Source: Bryoerythrophyllum caledonicum | Lineage: Eukaryota; Streptophyta; Bryopsida; Pottiales; Pottiaceae | Reading direction: 5' to 3' | NCBI GenBank assembly: GCA_963971425.1 | Contig: OZ020525.1 | Span: 7,795,560 to 7,859,559 of the forward strand | DNA length: 64,000 bases | Part shown: positions 9,838 to 22,200 of the stretch, in pieces | Layout: every line of letters begins with the position of its first letter | How positions within the stretch are numbered: the first letter of the stretch is position 1 | The notes under the pieces: generated by a model | Databases searched by the model: none | Told to the model about the DNA's origin: nothing | The model's input: the letters and a program-made list of their open reading frames with translations, nothing else | Program-made: the position numbers and the translations under genes

Positions 9838-10485
9838 GAAATTTTGAAGCAACCTTCTTGGAGTTGCTCCACTTTGGAGCTTGAATTGGGCGTGTCACAA
9901 CAACCTTTGCAAGTGAGTTGGATTCAGGGTTTTGTTGTATTCTCTTTGAACAGTTCTTTATATGTGTCCATGTATATTTACTTGACAAAGCACATGATTC
10001 TGTTTCTAACTTATAGAGGTTTAGGTTTAGGTAGCTAGAGTCTTTTAAAACCCTTTGCTAGTTGTACATGATGTACCAAAGTCTAGTACAGAACGTAGTA
10101 TTCAAGACAAACTGTACTATTTGCAAAGTCCCTGATAAATTTGCGACATGCAGAATTGCCCATCTTTTCTAATTTTGAAGCAAACTTCGTGCATTTGGAG
10201 CTTTAATTTGGAGTGTCAATACAACCTTCGCAGGTGAGTTGGATTTAGGGTATATTGTATGTTTCTTTTATGTGGTTTTTGGATGTTTTTTGTGTATGTT
10301 TACTTGACCAAGCATATTGTTTTATTTCAAACTTATTGAAATTTAGGGTTTAGGTAGATAGAGTTTAATAAACCTAGATTGCTAATTGTACTCGACAAAA
10401 TAAAGTCTAGTACAAAAAGTACTATCCAATACAAAGTGTACTATCTGCGACGTGCTAAAGTACCCATCATCCCTTATTATCCATA
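9838..10485 (+). repeat. Tandem duplication of about 330 bp holding two candidate 5' exons
   Basis: The block from about 9,838 to 10,165 is repeated, diverged, at about 10,168-10,485. Both contain TTTTGAAGCAA...TTTGGAGCTT, then a splice donor (GCAA|GTGAGTTGGATT at 9,913 and GCAG|GTGAGTTGGATT at 10,234), then a TTTAGG phrase and clustered GTAC words. An acceptor (TATTGCAG) ends at 10,507, nine bases before the ATG of the next gene. This fits duplicated alternative first (5' UTR) exons. Confidence 0.55.
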
Positions 10486-10515
10486 ATTTTTTGTCATTGT
10501 ATTGCAGCCTCAACC

Positions 10516-13159
10516 ATGGATTTTGCGTATGGGTCCGAATTTTAAACAGACGACTGGTTGATTCAAAGCAGGACCTTCTCCAGAGAAGATGACCCTGCAA
10601 GGACTTTCTCTAGAGAAGATGATCCTTCCAGTTTCTTCTCTAGAGAAGATGAGCCTGTAAGTGACTATGACTACGATGACGATCTCCCTGGATCTCCGCT
10701 TGCTAGATCACACGAAGAAGGCCTTGCTAATCACAAGGTGAAGAAGAGTGCTTTGGAAAAGGAAGTTGAGAAGTTGACGTCTCTAAAGACCCATCTTCCT
10801 CCATGCGCCGTCACCGAAGAAGATTTTGAGACAAAATACGGGCTCCCCAACAAAGGAAAAAATCCACACAAGTTGCGACCTCCAGTTGACATCTAGGACA
10901 AAGAGGTAACTGATGTTTTTGGGCCACCTAAGGGAAGGAAGGAGAGAGCTGGTTATAGTTACGGAGATTGTAAGGACCAAAAAGTCTTAACCCGCATTAA
11001 TGAGGTTTTTCCCTTGGTTTATTTGAGAGATCTGCCTAAGTCCAAGGTTATAGCTAAACAATTTGCTAGGGGGATTGTCATGGAGGTGAAAAAGAAGAAA
11101 CTTGTGAGTTGGGCGGAGTTTGCTGCGGCCTCTAACAAAAACCAAAGAAGCAAATGGTTAAAGAAGGTGAAGATATCTTTGAGGGTTCTAGGACAACTCT
11201 CAGGCAAAACGGAGGATGAACTCTTTCTGCATGAAGGGATTGATGAGTTGTTTCATGATCCTACTGTTAGGGCTTTTGTAGTTCCAAAAGTTCTGAACGT
11301 AGTGAAGGAAGAGGAGGTTCCTGTCCAATAGTGTAGCCGAGAAATTGATAAGAATTTACAAGACCTGTTGAAGTTGATCAAGTTCGTGGGATTGCAACTT
11401 CACGTTGTGACGATGGACTACATCTCTATCAACAAAAAGAAAGCTGATTTGTTGAATACTGTGTCCCATGAAGAAGGGGTCCTCCGCCGAACTGAGGAAA
11501 AAATTGTCAGGATGCAAAAGATTCATTGTGTACGCAATGTACATGGTGTACATGATGTACAAATTGGAGCAGATGAACAAAACCTATCTAAGAAGGAAGA
11601 GGCATACCAAGAGATGCTCAATGATGCCAGGATGGATTACGAAGGTGCTGTGTTAGAGCTGAAGGGATGTAATGTACGATACGAAGAGCTTCTAGCTAGA
11701 CAAAATTGTTTGAGGAGGCAATTTGATGCTTTGTTGCTCCAACTTACTCATACGAAGAGAGGAGAAGATGGTATTGCAATGAGACCTACTCCCCATTGCT
11801 CCGTATTTGATTTGAAGGCAACATCAAAGTCTAACTCAATATTGATGCAGCCTTGTGCGCTTTGCTTCAACCATTTCCCTTTAAACGACATTGTAGTTAG
11901 TACTTGTGGGCATTTATATCATCCCTGGTGCGTAGCTTTTTGGTTTAGGATGGCTAGCACATGTGCAGATGTAAGTTGTGGCACATCAGTGCATCCGTCT
12001 TGGTTTCGTAGTTTCGGATTTGGACAACTGCCTACACCTCTTCAACAACTTGCAGAAACTTTAGATTTGGAGAAGGAACAACACAGTCTCCTAGCCAGCT
12101 TGACATTGAGTATATTGAACTGACATCCAGACATCGGTATGTTCTTTATCCTACTGCTCTTTACTTGTTTGAGATAGTTGAATGTTTACACATGTTTTCT
12201 TTACACGATTTATATAAAGAGTACAAATTGTACTAATATGGTATTTAACGTATGTTCCGTGTACATTATTTTTACAAAAGAATTAAAATGAGTCTACTGT
12301 GATGTGTATATTGTATATATTTATATGCAATTGTCTGTTTTTGAGGCATAGAGAACTAATTGTCTTGTCTTACGTTAGTGCAGATCCTAAAAAGATTTAT
12401 CAAGATCAAATGGCCCAATCCACAGTATGCACATGGACTCAAAGCGCAAATGAAACATCTATTATGGACTATGTTGGTTTTGAGATTAGTTGTAGTGGGA
12501 GCCGTGGAACACAGAGCCTAGGAAATAATAGCACTGTTGGGAGTCAGGAACCCAAGGTTCAAGTTTCAAGGCACCCATTGCGAACACAATCACATTTGGG
12601 TCTTCCATCTATAGACGAAGTAGACTCCCCTGACAAAATAAAAGAGGATCTTTGCGAAAGGACAAAAGTGGATGTTGGCAACAAAACAGAGGTGGATGTT
12701 GGCAACAAAACAGACGTGGATGTTGGCATGTTCAAGACAAATGCAGGTGTTGGCAATGATGGGATACCAACTACTGTCATAGAGGCTACTGAGGTTGACC
12801 CTGAGGAACCATCCATGAATCGTACTGTAGAAATGGAGCTTGAAGAACGTGTACAGAAGTTAAGAGAAGAAGCTGTGGAGTTTGAAAGACTTCGGAAGTT
12901 GAGGCAAGAAGCTGCGGTATTAGAGCGCCTCAAAAAATTGAGAGAAGAAACTGTTGAGTTGGAATTCAAAACTGAGGCATCAAAACAAATAGAGTTGTCC
13001 AAGGCAGTGATGAAGGTGCCACCCCCACCTCTTCTACCTCTGAATGATGCTAAATATCCACCAAAACGAAAGACTAGAAGTGAGATTGCCGCTGAAGCTA
13101 AGGAGGCAGAGGAAGCTAAGAAGAAAAACAAAAGATCCAAGAAGAATCGGCGTGGATAG
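10516..13159 (+). pseudogene. Coiled-coil/RING-like cargo gene, copy A (lacks SET exons)
   Basis: The frame starts at ATG 10,516 and stays in one phase to 12,136, then splices (ATCG|GTATGT to GTGCAG|ATCC at 12,384) into a last exon ending at 13,159. In order: three repeats of FSREDDP, an acidic run, a conserved block (FETKYGLPNKGKNPHKL; WAEFAAASNKNQRSKW), a coiled coil, and a RING-like zinc finger with CALC, STCGHLYHPWC and CADVSC about 11,860-11,970 followed by WFRSFGFG. The last exon has VDVGNKT repeats, a long EL/R-rich coiled coil and a basic end KKKNKRSKKNRRG. Four in-frame stops interrupt it (10,543 TAA, 10,894 TAG, 11,329 TAG, 12,121 TGA) but there is no frameshift. Copy B is a clear paralogue with the same phase-1 intron after the RING-like part; the SET exons are absent here. 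Confidence 0.68.
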
Positions 13160-14490
13160 GATACTTTTTGTGGTGCATGGAGTTTAGATGGTACGAAGTG
13201 GAATACTTTGTATTGTTTGTCACATCTGTTGTGTAGATGGGGAGAGAGTGTTTCATAATTCATGAACTTTCTATTTACTTAACTGCCGAGGCTTGCATAT
13301 ATTGATTTTATCACCTATATTGTGCCGCATGTATTGCCAGAAACATCCCATGTATTGCCGGAAACGTCCCATGTATTGCCAAGAAAAATTTGTCTTTGGT
13401 ACAATTTGTACTATAGGTATAGTTTGTATCGCTCAAAGTCAACTTGAAAGATGTCGTGGCAGTCTTTGCGGCGCTGGTGCCGAGACCCGGGCTTTATGCT
13501 ACCCTTTTGAACCGGTTGTCGAATACTATTTTATTTTCATTGGGCAATATTATTTCATTTTTTTATTGTGAGCATATTTATATATTTATTATATAATTAA
13601 AACAACATCCACCTCTGTTTTATATATTTTACCATTTTCTCTACTCCACTTTGTAATAAATAATATTTTCCTATGATTTTTTCTTTGAACTAATAAGACG
13701 ACATTGATTTAAACACAAATTTGAGTTTATATATATAAAAATTAGATTAAACTAAAATACTTTACAATAACTATAATTACGTGGAGATGTATATATATAT
13801 ATATATATATATGAATGAATAATTAAACACTTTAAATTTTTGTATTTACAAAAAACAAATATTATACTATACTATTACATGCATATATATTCTAGAAATA
13901 TGAAAAAAATGAATCATCAAGTATACAATTGTCGAAGACCATAGATTAGCCTAACCACATTAACACCAATCCAACATTTAATTATTTTAATAAAAGATTA
14001 CCATTCGTCCTCCCATCAATCCGATATAGATTCTCCATACTTAGAAGATTTAAATCTTTTATTTTCAAACTTTATTTTCGAAACAAGTTGATTTAAGTAA
14101 CAATTATAGACACAATCATAGTAATGACATAGTAAATCCTTGAACGTCACAAGGGAACCGTATACACATGACCGTATTTCACTTTATATAATGCAAAATT
14201 TTTATTATAACTTAACAAGATTTACACCTTATTATTGAAATTTCTTAAACTAGCATCTTTTATTAGAGGTAAATTCCAACTTTGAATTTTATGAGGTTTG
14301 AATATTGTATTGTGTATGTAAGAAATTGTGCTTGTCGCATTATAGTGGTAGCTCTTGATGTTTAGCAATTAAGGCAAAGTTGCCATGTACCCCTTTTGAA
14401 ACAAAGAGTCCGCTGAAAAAGAAATCGGGCACTAAAAACACACACGTATATATATATATTTTTATTTTATTTTATTTTTTTTATTTTAAT
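13160..14490. other. AT-rich spacer with one short dispersed repeat
   Basis: No gene. GTAC words occur close after the copy A gene (13,400-13,430). A GC-rich block at about 13,441-13,510 (GTCGTGGCAG, GGCGCTGGTGCC) has a diverged relative on the other strand at about 27,985-28,050. The rest is AT-rich with an (AT)n run near 13,790. Confidence 0.45.
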
Positions 14491-15300
14491 TTTTTATGTG
14501 TGTGTCTATACATATATGTATATATATAAATAAACATATATGTATATACAAATATATATACACATATATGAATATATGTATTTATACATATATGTCTATA
14601 AGTATTTATACATATATGTCTATAAGTGTTTATACATATATGTCTATAAGTATTTATACATATATGTCTATATGTATTTATACATATATGTCTATAAGTA
14701 TTTATACATATATGTCTATATGTATTTGTACATATATGTCTATAAGTATTTATACATATATGTCTATAAGTATTTATACATATATGTCTATAAGTATTTA
14801 TACATATATGTCTATATGTATTTATACATATATGTCTATAAGTATTTATACATATATGTCTATATGTATTTATACATATATGTCTATATGTATTTATACA
14901 TATATGTCTATATGTATTTATACATATATGTCTATATGTATTTATACATATATGTCTATATGTATTTATACATATATGTCTATATGTATTTATACATATA
15001 TGTCTATATGTATTTATACATATAAATCTATCAGCATTTATACATATATGCCTCTATGTATTTATACATATATGCCTCTATGTATTTATACATATATGCC
15101 TCCATGTATTTATACATATATGCCTCGATGTATTTATACATGTATGCCTCTATGTATTTATACATGTATGCCTATATGTATTTATACATATATGTCTATC
15201 TGTAATTATACATATTTGTCTTTGTATATCTATACATATATGTCTTTGTGTATTTATACATATATCTCTATGTGAATTTATACATTTATGAATATATGTA
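14490..15300 (+). repeat. 24-bp minisatellite, TATTTATACATATATGTCTA type
   Basis: More than 30 head-to-tail copies of a 24-bp unit whose last letters vary (TATAAG, TATATG, CCTCTATG). Because 24 is divisible by three, it leaves long ORFs of IYTYMSIS-type repeats that I do not regard as genes. Confidence 0.95.
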
Positions 15301-15625
15301 TTTATACATATATATATGTATATATATATCATACTTGTATGTATATATATATACATATAAGTATGATATATGTATATACATATATATACATATATATATA
15401 CATACATATACATATATATATACATACATATACATATATATATACATACATATACATATATATATACATATATGTATATACATATATATATATGTATATG
15501 TATATACATATATGTATGTTATATATCATACTTGTATGCATACATGCATATATATATACTCTATAACAATTATATATACATGTGATATGTGTATATGTAT
15601 ATACATATTTATATCATATATATAT
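15300..15625. repeat. (TA/CA)n low-complexity run
   Basis: TATATACATA-type simple sequence that continues the minisatellite, partly palindromic (ATACTTGTATG...CATACTTGTATG). Confidence 0.85.
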
Positions 15626-16319
15626 CTACTTTCCACTCCTAGTACTTTTAATAAGGCATTTGCACTATTCTACATATCACTTTTAGTGTAGTGTAGACTA
15701 AAAGCGAACCTGTATACTATTGGTGAACTAGGCAATTAGTGTCGTGACAAAAAATTACACTATATGCTAATTGCTATAGTATTTGCATATTCTCGTTAAG
15801 ATTGTATGGAAAAAAAAACACTCCTGCGCATTTAGCGTGTCAAGAGTAGTTTTAGAATATTGTGAGTAGATTTTGAGTATGAAAAGCGACTGAGATTTCT
15901 AGTACATTTAGGAATATCAACCATTTGGAAGAATTTTTTTGGAAAAATGAAGGTGTGGATATGGAATGAAGGTGAAATTGGAAAATTAGATTAAAAAATC
16001 AAATGGAGAAGAAAATATTGAGAAAAAATAGAACGTAGATATGGAAAAAAAATGGAATTGCATTATAAGGTCCAAACACTTGAAAAAGTAAACATTTGAA
16101 GAAGCCAACATTAGAAGAAAAGAAGACTTGAAAAAAATAAAAATTAGAAAGATATACATTACAAGAAGAATCAAATGAAAAGAAAATACTTGTAAAATGA
16201 ACATTTGAAGATAAAAAACATATGAAAGTTTAATGTATAGAAAAATGAAAATTTGAAGAAGTATATCTTTGAAGAATGAAACTTACGAAGATGTATATAT
16301 TTGAAAAATAAACGGTTGA

Positions 16320-16945
16320 CTTGGAAAGTAAAGGTAAAGAAAGGAAGGCTTTAGAAAAGTAAGGGTTCCAAAAAGTAAGGGTTAAAAAAAGAAGGATTTG
16401 AGAAAGTAAGGATTTCAAAAAGTAAGGATTTCAAAAAGTAAGGGTTCAAAAGTAAGGGATCTAATAAGAAACGGTTTAAAAGAGAGGGATTGTAAAATTA
16501 TGGGATAATAAAAAGTAAGGGTACCAAAAAGTAAGGGGTTGAAAAAGTAAGGATTTGGAAAGTAAGAGATTGCAAATCTAAAGGTTCAAGAAACTATTGA
16601 AAAGTGATGCTTTAGAAAAGTAAAGGTTCCAAAAAATAAGGGTTAAGAAAAGGAAGGATTTGAGGAAGTAAGGTTCCAAAAAGTAAGGGTTCCAAAAAGT
16701 AAGGGTTCAAAAGTAAGGGATCCAATAAGAAACGGTTTAAAAGTGAGGGATTGAAAATTTATGGGATAATAAAAAGTAAGGGTTCCAAAAAGTAAGGGGT
16801 TGAAAAAGTAAGGTTTTGAAAAGTAAGAGATTGCAAATGTAAAGGTTCAAGAAACTATTGATTTGAAAAGAAAGGCTTTGAAAAAGTAAGGGTCCAAAAA
16901 AAGAAGGGTTTTTAAAAAGTAGGGGTTTGAAAAAAACTAGAAGTC
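16320..16945 (+). repeat. AAAAAGTAAGG purine-rich tandem repeat with a duplicated block of about 280 bp
   Basis: The word AAAAGTAAGGGTT recurs every 15-20 bp. On top of that, the segment from about 16,335 to 16,605 is repeated at about 16,610-16,880 with the same order of variants (GAAGGATTTGAG, AATAAGAAACGGTTTAAAAG, ATGGGATAATAAAAAGTAAG). No gene is seen from 15,626 to 17,330. Confidence 0.75.
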
Positions 16946-17330
16946 AACAAGACTTCATTATGGCATGGCAACAATTAGGTGGTTATTGGGGGTATCATTA
17001 ATGGTGTTGGCGGCAACACTAATCGTCAACTTATTCACGAATAGAGTGCAAAGGTTAGTACACTATTGTGTCACTACACCAAAAGTGATATTTAGTGTAC
17101 TAGCAAACTCTATTATTAGTATAAATAATTTACAAACTATAGATGAATTATTTTTTAAATGATGTAATTTAAAAATTGCAATAAAATGGTTTGACTAATG
17201 CGTTGCTTAGCAAGCGCCATCCGCTATCATAATACTAAAATCAGAAGCAAAGTCATAAAGTCAGAAAATTGATGATATCTCTAATTCAATATAAAGGCAT
17301 GCCTAAAAAATGTAATCAAGTATTTAAACC

Positions 17331-17844
17331 TTAACCCCTAAAGGACCAAGTGTAAATAATGGGCATTTAAAAAGTTTGGTCAGGTTCCTATGGTGTCATT
17401 TTCCAACATTCCTTTTTCAAAGCTTTCCTACAGAAAGGCATTACAGATATTTTAGTGGGAAAACTTTTTTTTGCTAAATTGGACATTTGAAGAAAAAGTT
17501 ATACTAGGGATTAGAATTTCAAATGGGAAGAGCGGGCACCTTGGGCACCTCCAAAAACTTTTGCTAGGACACTATATTGTTCAAATGTGAGATTTTGAGT
17601 ACTCTATTGAACGCATAGTACAAAATGAACCATTTGCTTAACTTCAAAAACTATAATCTTTCAATCCGTGTGGTCAAAATTTATGAAAATTTGAGAGTAT
17701 ATTACTCAATAAGTCTTAATTGCTCAGATCCTACGGTCTGAACTAAAAATCAAAGTTTTTGTTTCCTTCTTTGTTCATTGCACTAGAAACCAACAATTTT
17801 GAAGTGTTTTTGGTGTAAAATTGTCACGATACTTTAGGGGTTAA
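17331..17844 (+). mobile_element. MITE copy 1, TTAA-flanked (506 bp)
   Basis: CCCCTAAAG at 17,335-17,343 and its reverse complement at 17,832-17,840, each directly flanked by TTAA. There is no ORF. Interior phrases (TCAATCCGTG, AATTTATGAAAATTT) recur in two other copies at 46.8 and 57.3 kb. TTAA target sites and a CCC start are typical of piggyBac-type elements; that assignment is inference. It is nested in the 23-kb element. Confidence 0.7.
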
Positions 17845-19236
17845 ATATAGGTGTACAAATTATTGATTGATTGAACACTTAAACTGACCATTCATTTCAT
17901 CAGTCCATCATATGATTCAGTGAATAAGTACTCCATGACTAATTGATGTATGACCTATTTAATTAAATATTGGACATGCTTGTTTTTACCAATGATATGC
18001 CTAGTTCTTGAATGAGCCATTTAATTCGCTTAACTTTTCTTCCTTACATGACATTTCTTCTTCATTACATTGATATAAGACGTCATTTCCTAAATAAATT
18101 GATTACTACCCATGGCACCGGTTCACAAAATAAAGGATGTCACATTACACAAATGGATGACCGGTGGTACCCCGTTAACATTCAAAAGTGACCGGTGATA
18201 GGCTGTGGAAGGGAGATAACCGGTGATGGGAGGTCATGTGACCGGTGATAGGCGGTTGTGGAGACTTCTTCAAAGGGCGGGACACTGTTTCAGCCGGTTT
18301 CCATTGTCTCGCACCTTGTGGATGATGAGAAGGTGGCGCCAACCACAGTTTGAGAGGTGTAGGAGGAGCGCATGCTTGTGCGGAAGGGGAGATCTGGAGT
18401 GCTAGATCAAGGAGAATTTGGAGGCAACAAGTGTGGTAAGAATTGCAAACAAGATTGTCTCGCCCAACATTTTGTTTTTTGTTAGGTAGAAGTGTGGTGC
18501 TTTCTAGCATAGTGTGTTAGAAACGTGAGTTGTTTTGAGGTGGAGCGCCGTGTGAGTGAGCACTAGTTTTGGTGCTTTCTAAAGTAGCCCTTCATTTTCA
18601 ACTAGTTGCTTGTGCATCTAAGTCTGAGAGGGTATTGTTTGTTTGTAGTGCACATGATAGAGAACTGTTGACCCATTTGAAGCAAGTACCCGAACCTAGT
18701 GAATCTGATGCTTACTAAATTGTAATGTGAGTGGGATTTTTGGATTTAGGTTTGAAAATTTCTTGTCGATGTTGTGTCGTTCTCTTCTGTGCTCCTAACT
18801 TGCACCATCTTAGAAGTATGTGAAGCTGTAATTTGTTGATTACGATCATTTTTGGGTTTGGATGATCGTTTTATTGTATTCGTAGTGTGTACTGTTTGTA
18901 CTAGTTTGTACAATATGTACCATTTGTAGTGATGTAACTATTTAGTAGTTATTTTGAAATGCTCAACCTTGGCAGACATTGATATTTTGTGGTTCTTGAT
19001 GTTGTCTGGTATACAATGTTGATCTTGTGTTGTAGTTGCACAAGTCAAAAATCAGGTGGTGGGAAATGGGCTGAAGAGAAGACGTTGCCAGAGTTTTTGG
19101 CTTGATCCAACCACAAACAGGTTTTTTGGCTTGATCCAACCTTCTCCAATTTTGTACTTTGTGTATTGTTTTATATTTTTCTACCATTTTCTACACTAAT
19201 GTCTTGTAAGGGCGGTTTGTCATTTCCAAGGTTGAA
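17845..19236. other. 5' region of the RING-like/SET cargo gene
   Basis: No ORF of note. ACCGGTGAT repeats occur at 18,165-18,255. A GTAC cluster at 18,886-18,930 and a doubled phrase ending GGCTTGATCCAACC (19,098-19,111 and 19,129-19,142) lie ahead of the ATG at 19,237. Probably promoter and untranslated exons, but I cannot place a start site. Confidence 0.4.
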
Positions 19237-22200
19237 ATGGTTCGCTTCAGAGGAAGGGGCTCTAAGATGCTTTCGAGTAGGGGACGTACGTTGGAAGGAA
19301 GTGGCAGTGGGAGATTGATTACAACGCGAGGGATCACCCGAAATGTGATAGCTGCAAGGGAGGAATTGCAGCTCTTGGAAAAGATTGTGGATACTGAAGA
19401 TGAGGAGCTGGACGATGAAGACGAGGAGCAAGATGATGAAGACGAGGAGCAAGATGATGAAGACGAGGAGCAAGATGATGAAGACGAGGGGCATGATGAT
19501 GAAGACCAGGAGCAAGATGAGGCAGATGAGGAGCAAGACGAGGGGCAAGATGATGAAGAGGAGGAGCAAGATGAGGCAGACGAGGAGCAAGACGATGGGC
19601 CCGAGGAGCAAGACCATGAAGACGAGGAGGAAGGAGAACCCATGGGGATAGAGGAAGTTGATGTGGAGTTGGGAAGGCTACCAGAACCACCTCCATGTCT
19701 CACGACGGACTTCTTCACCAAGCACTATGGATTCAAAGATGAGGGTGCGAATCCTAGTAAGTTAACCAAATGGAAGGGCCAACCATTTGACGATAGCAAG
19801 TGCGTAGCTTTGTTTGGTGAGCCGGTTGGAAGAGAGGGACGGAATGGATACAACTGGAAGGCAGTGAAGCAGAGGAAGATCCGGCAGAGACTTGAAGAAC
19901 TTCTTTCAGCTCTATACCAGAGGGCTGTAGTGCCACACCTCCTTCCTCACAAGATGGCCCGAGCAATCGTTTTGGAGGAAGATGGAGAAGCGGTCAACTG
20001 GGCGGCATATGGGGCTGCCACCAACAAGACACAACGGGAGGCGCATAAGAGAAATCTTGTGCGGCTTCAGAAGTTGAAGGAAACTTTGACAGCGGTGGCC
20101 CGTACAGAGTGGAGAAAGATCCACGTGGATCCAAAGGAGCTCCACTCAGAGGTGTGCGAAGGTGGAGGGAGCTCCTTTGGTGGACGAATTATAGATGGGG
20201 AGGAGTGCCACAACAGGTTATCCATTAACTTACCATCTACTTAAGTGTCTAGCCTATTTGTTAAGTGTTGAGCCTCACATGTAGATTTTGATGTTATTTA
20301 TTTTATTGCATGTTTTAGATTGCACAATGCGTACTATGAATGGTAATTTTTATATGGTTTCCCAACTAGCTAGTATTTGAGTTGGGTCATTGTGTAACTG
20401 CTAGTTTGTTTTGTTTTTAAATACTTCAAAATGGATTATTGTATTGATCTGAACAAAATTGTGGTACATGTACAGTTTCCTCCATGACTGTACTCATAGG
20501 TATGTGGATTGCCACAGGTATGAATACATTGGGAGAGTTCTTGAGATGGAGAAATTGGAGTTGGAGGCTGCGGTGGATCTTGAGCGCCAAGTTGCATCAG
20601 CAAAAGACTCACAGAGGACCGAATGTGAGTATGAAACGGGAGTTTTATCTTGCATGAAGTCAAAACAAAAGGATTATGAAAAGAAGGCACAAGAGCTATA
20701 GAGTCCTTCAGATGTGGCAGCAAAGAAGAATGCTTTAGAGGAATTAATGGAGGGCACAAGTGTGGCATTGGAACGGTTGCAAAGAGATGGAGTCATCTTA
20801 CAAAAGGATCTAGAGCATCACAACGACCAAGTCGCAAGGAAGCGGTTGGAAGTTGGAGCTCTTGAAGTTGAGCATGCCCAACTTGGGTGTGCTCGAAGTG
20901 GCTTTCACTTGAGGCCTATGCCCATGGTATACACACCATCAAACAAACCGTGTACTTCACAGGGTTCCCTTGATATTACAGATTGCGTGCTTTGTGGCTT
21001 TCCATTCCCCAACTATGAGATTGTGATCTCTAGTTGCAAGCATCTATACCATCCATGGTGTTCGATGGTAAAATTTTCACAGTCGAACAAGTGTTGTGCT
21101 CGTGGTTGCTCCATGGTACAACCGACTGCTTGGACCGCAAGTTTTGGATGGAGGGGTGCGCCGGGTTGGGGGCAAGGACAAAGTGGAGGCAAGGATTTTC
21201 TGAGTATGATGTTGGAAATGGCTCCATCTATCGCTACATGTATAGCATCTCGCAGTGACGCTGCTCAAGCTCCAAAGCTCTATTCACCCACACCAGGTGA
21301 TGTGCTCTTTCCTATTTGTACAAATTGCTTGAAGTTGTACTACGTTGAATGTATCTATACATTGTTTTACAACAATTTCTTTCAAGCTGGATTTGTTTGT
21401 ACTTGTATTCAAGTGGATTTGTATATTATGTATTTGGTTTGGACTTATGGTATTGAGAGGTCTAACCATTTGTACTGGTTTGTGCTTGTTTATACTTGTA
21501 TGCTTTTAGATCTTAGTTTTGTAGGACTTACAACTGAAGTTGGACATTGGTTCGATTTGTTTGTACTTATATTCAACTGGATATGTATGTTTGTTATTGG
21601 GTTTGGACTTGTGGTACTGACAGCATATACTATTTTTATATCACCGTTAAAGTTTGTACATGTATACTTATATCGATGTGTTTTTAGGACTTAGAATTTT
21701 GATTGTACATAGGTTCGTGTTTAGTTGCACTTTACTGTACTGTTTGGTACTACTAATTATCACTGACTTCACCTTTTTGTACTGGTGTGTACAAATGTGT
21801 ACTAAGGTGTATTGTTTTGTACTAAGGTGTATTGTTTTGTACTAATGTGTATTATTTTGTACTAATGTGTACTGTTTTGTACTAATGTGTATTGTTTTGT
21901 ACAAATTTGTTTGTAGTCTGTAATTGTATTTGTATTGTTAATGTATTTTGGTTTCGACTTGTGATACCTGAAGCTCTAACATTGTTGTGCATTATTGTAG
22001 TAACCAATATTGGCGAATTGAACATGGGGGTAGAAGAAAAGTCTCAACCTCTACTCAGAACTGCAAATGAAGGTCCCACAATTGGTAATGAAGATCCTAC
22101 ACAAGTCACTATATCAACGTTGAAAGTACATCCGTGCTCCGATAATCATATAGTTTGTTATGTTTTATTTTCTTAGTTCATTCTCATTCATGCATGTTTT

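Noticed and set aside
10516-12136. Stop codon reassignment to explain the in-frame stops
   Set aside because: All three stop codons occur in frame, and clean genes in the window (the 1,490-codon transposase, the SET exons) end at ordinary stops. Decay is simpler.
14496-15275. 259-codon ORF of IYTYMSIS repeats
   Set aside because: The 24-bp unit is divisible by three, so the frame is open by arithmetic; there is no flanking coding sequence.
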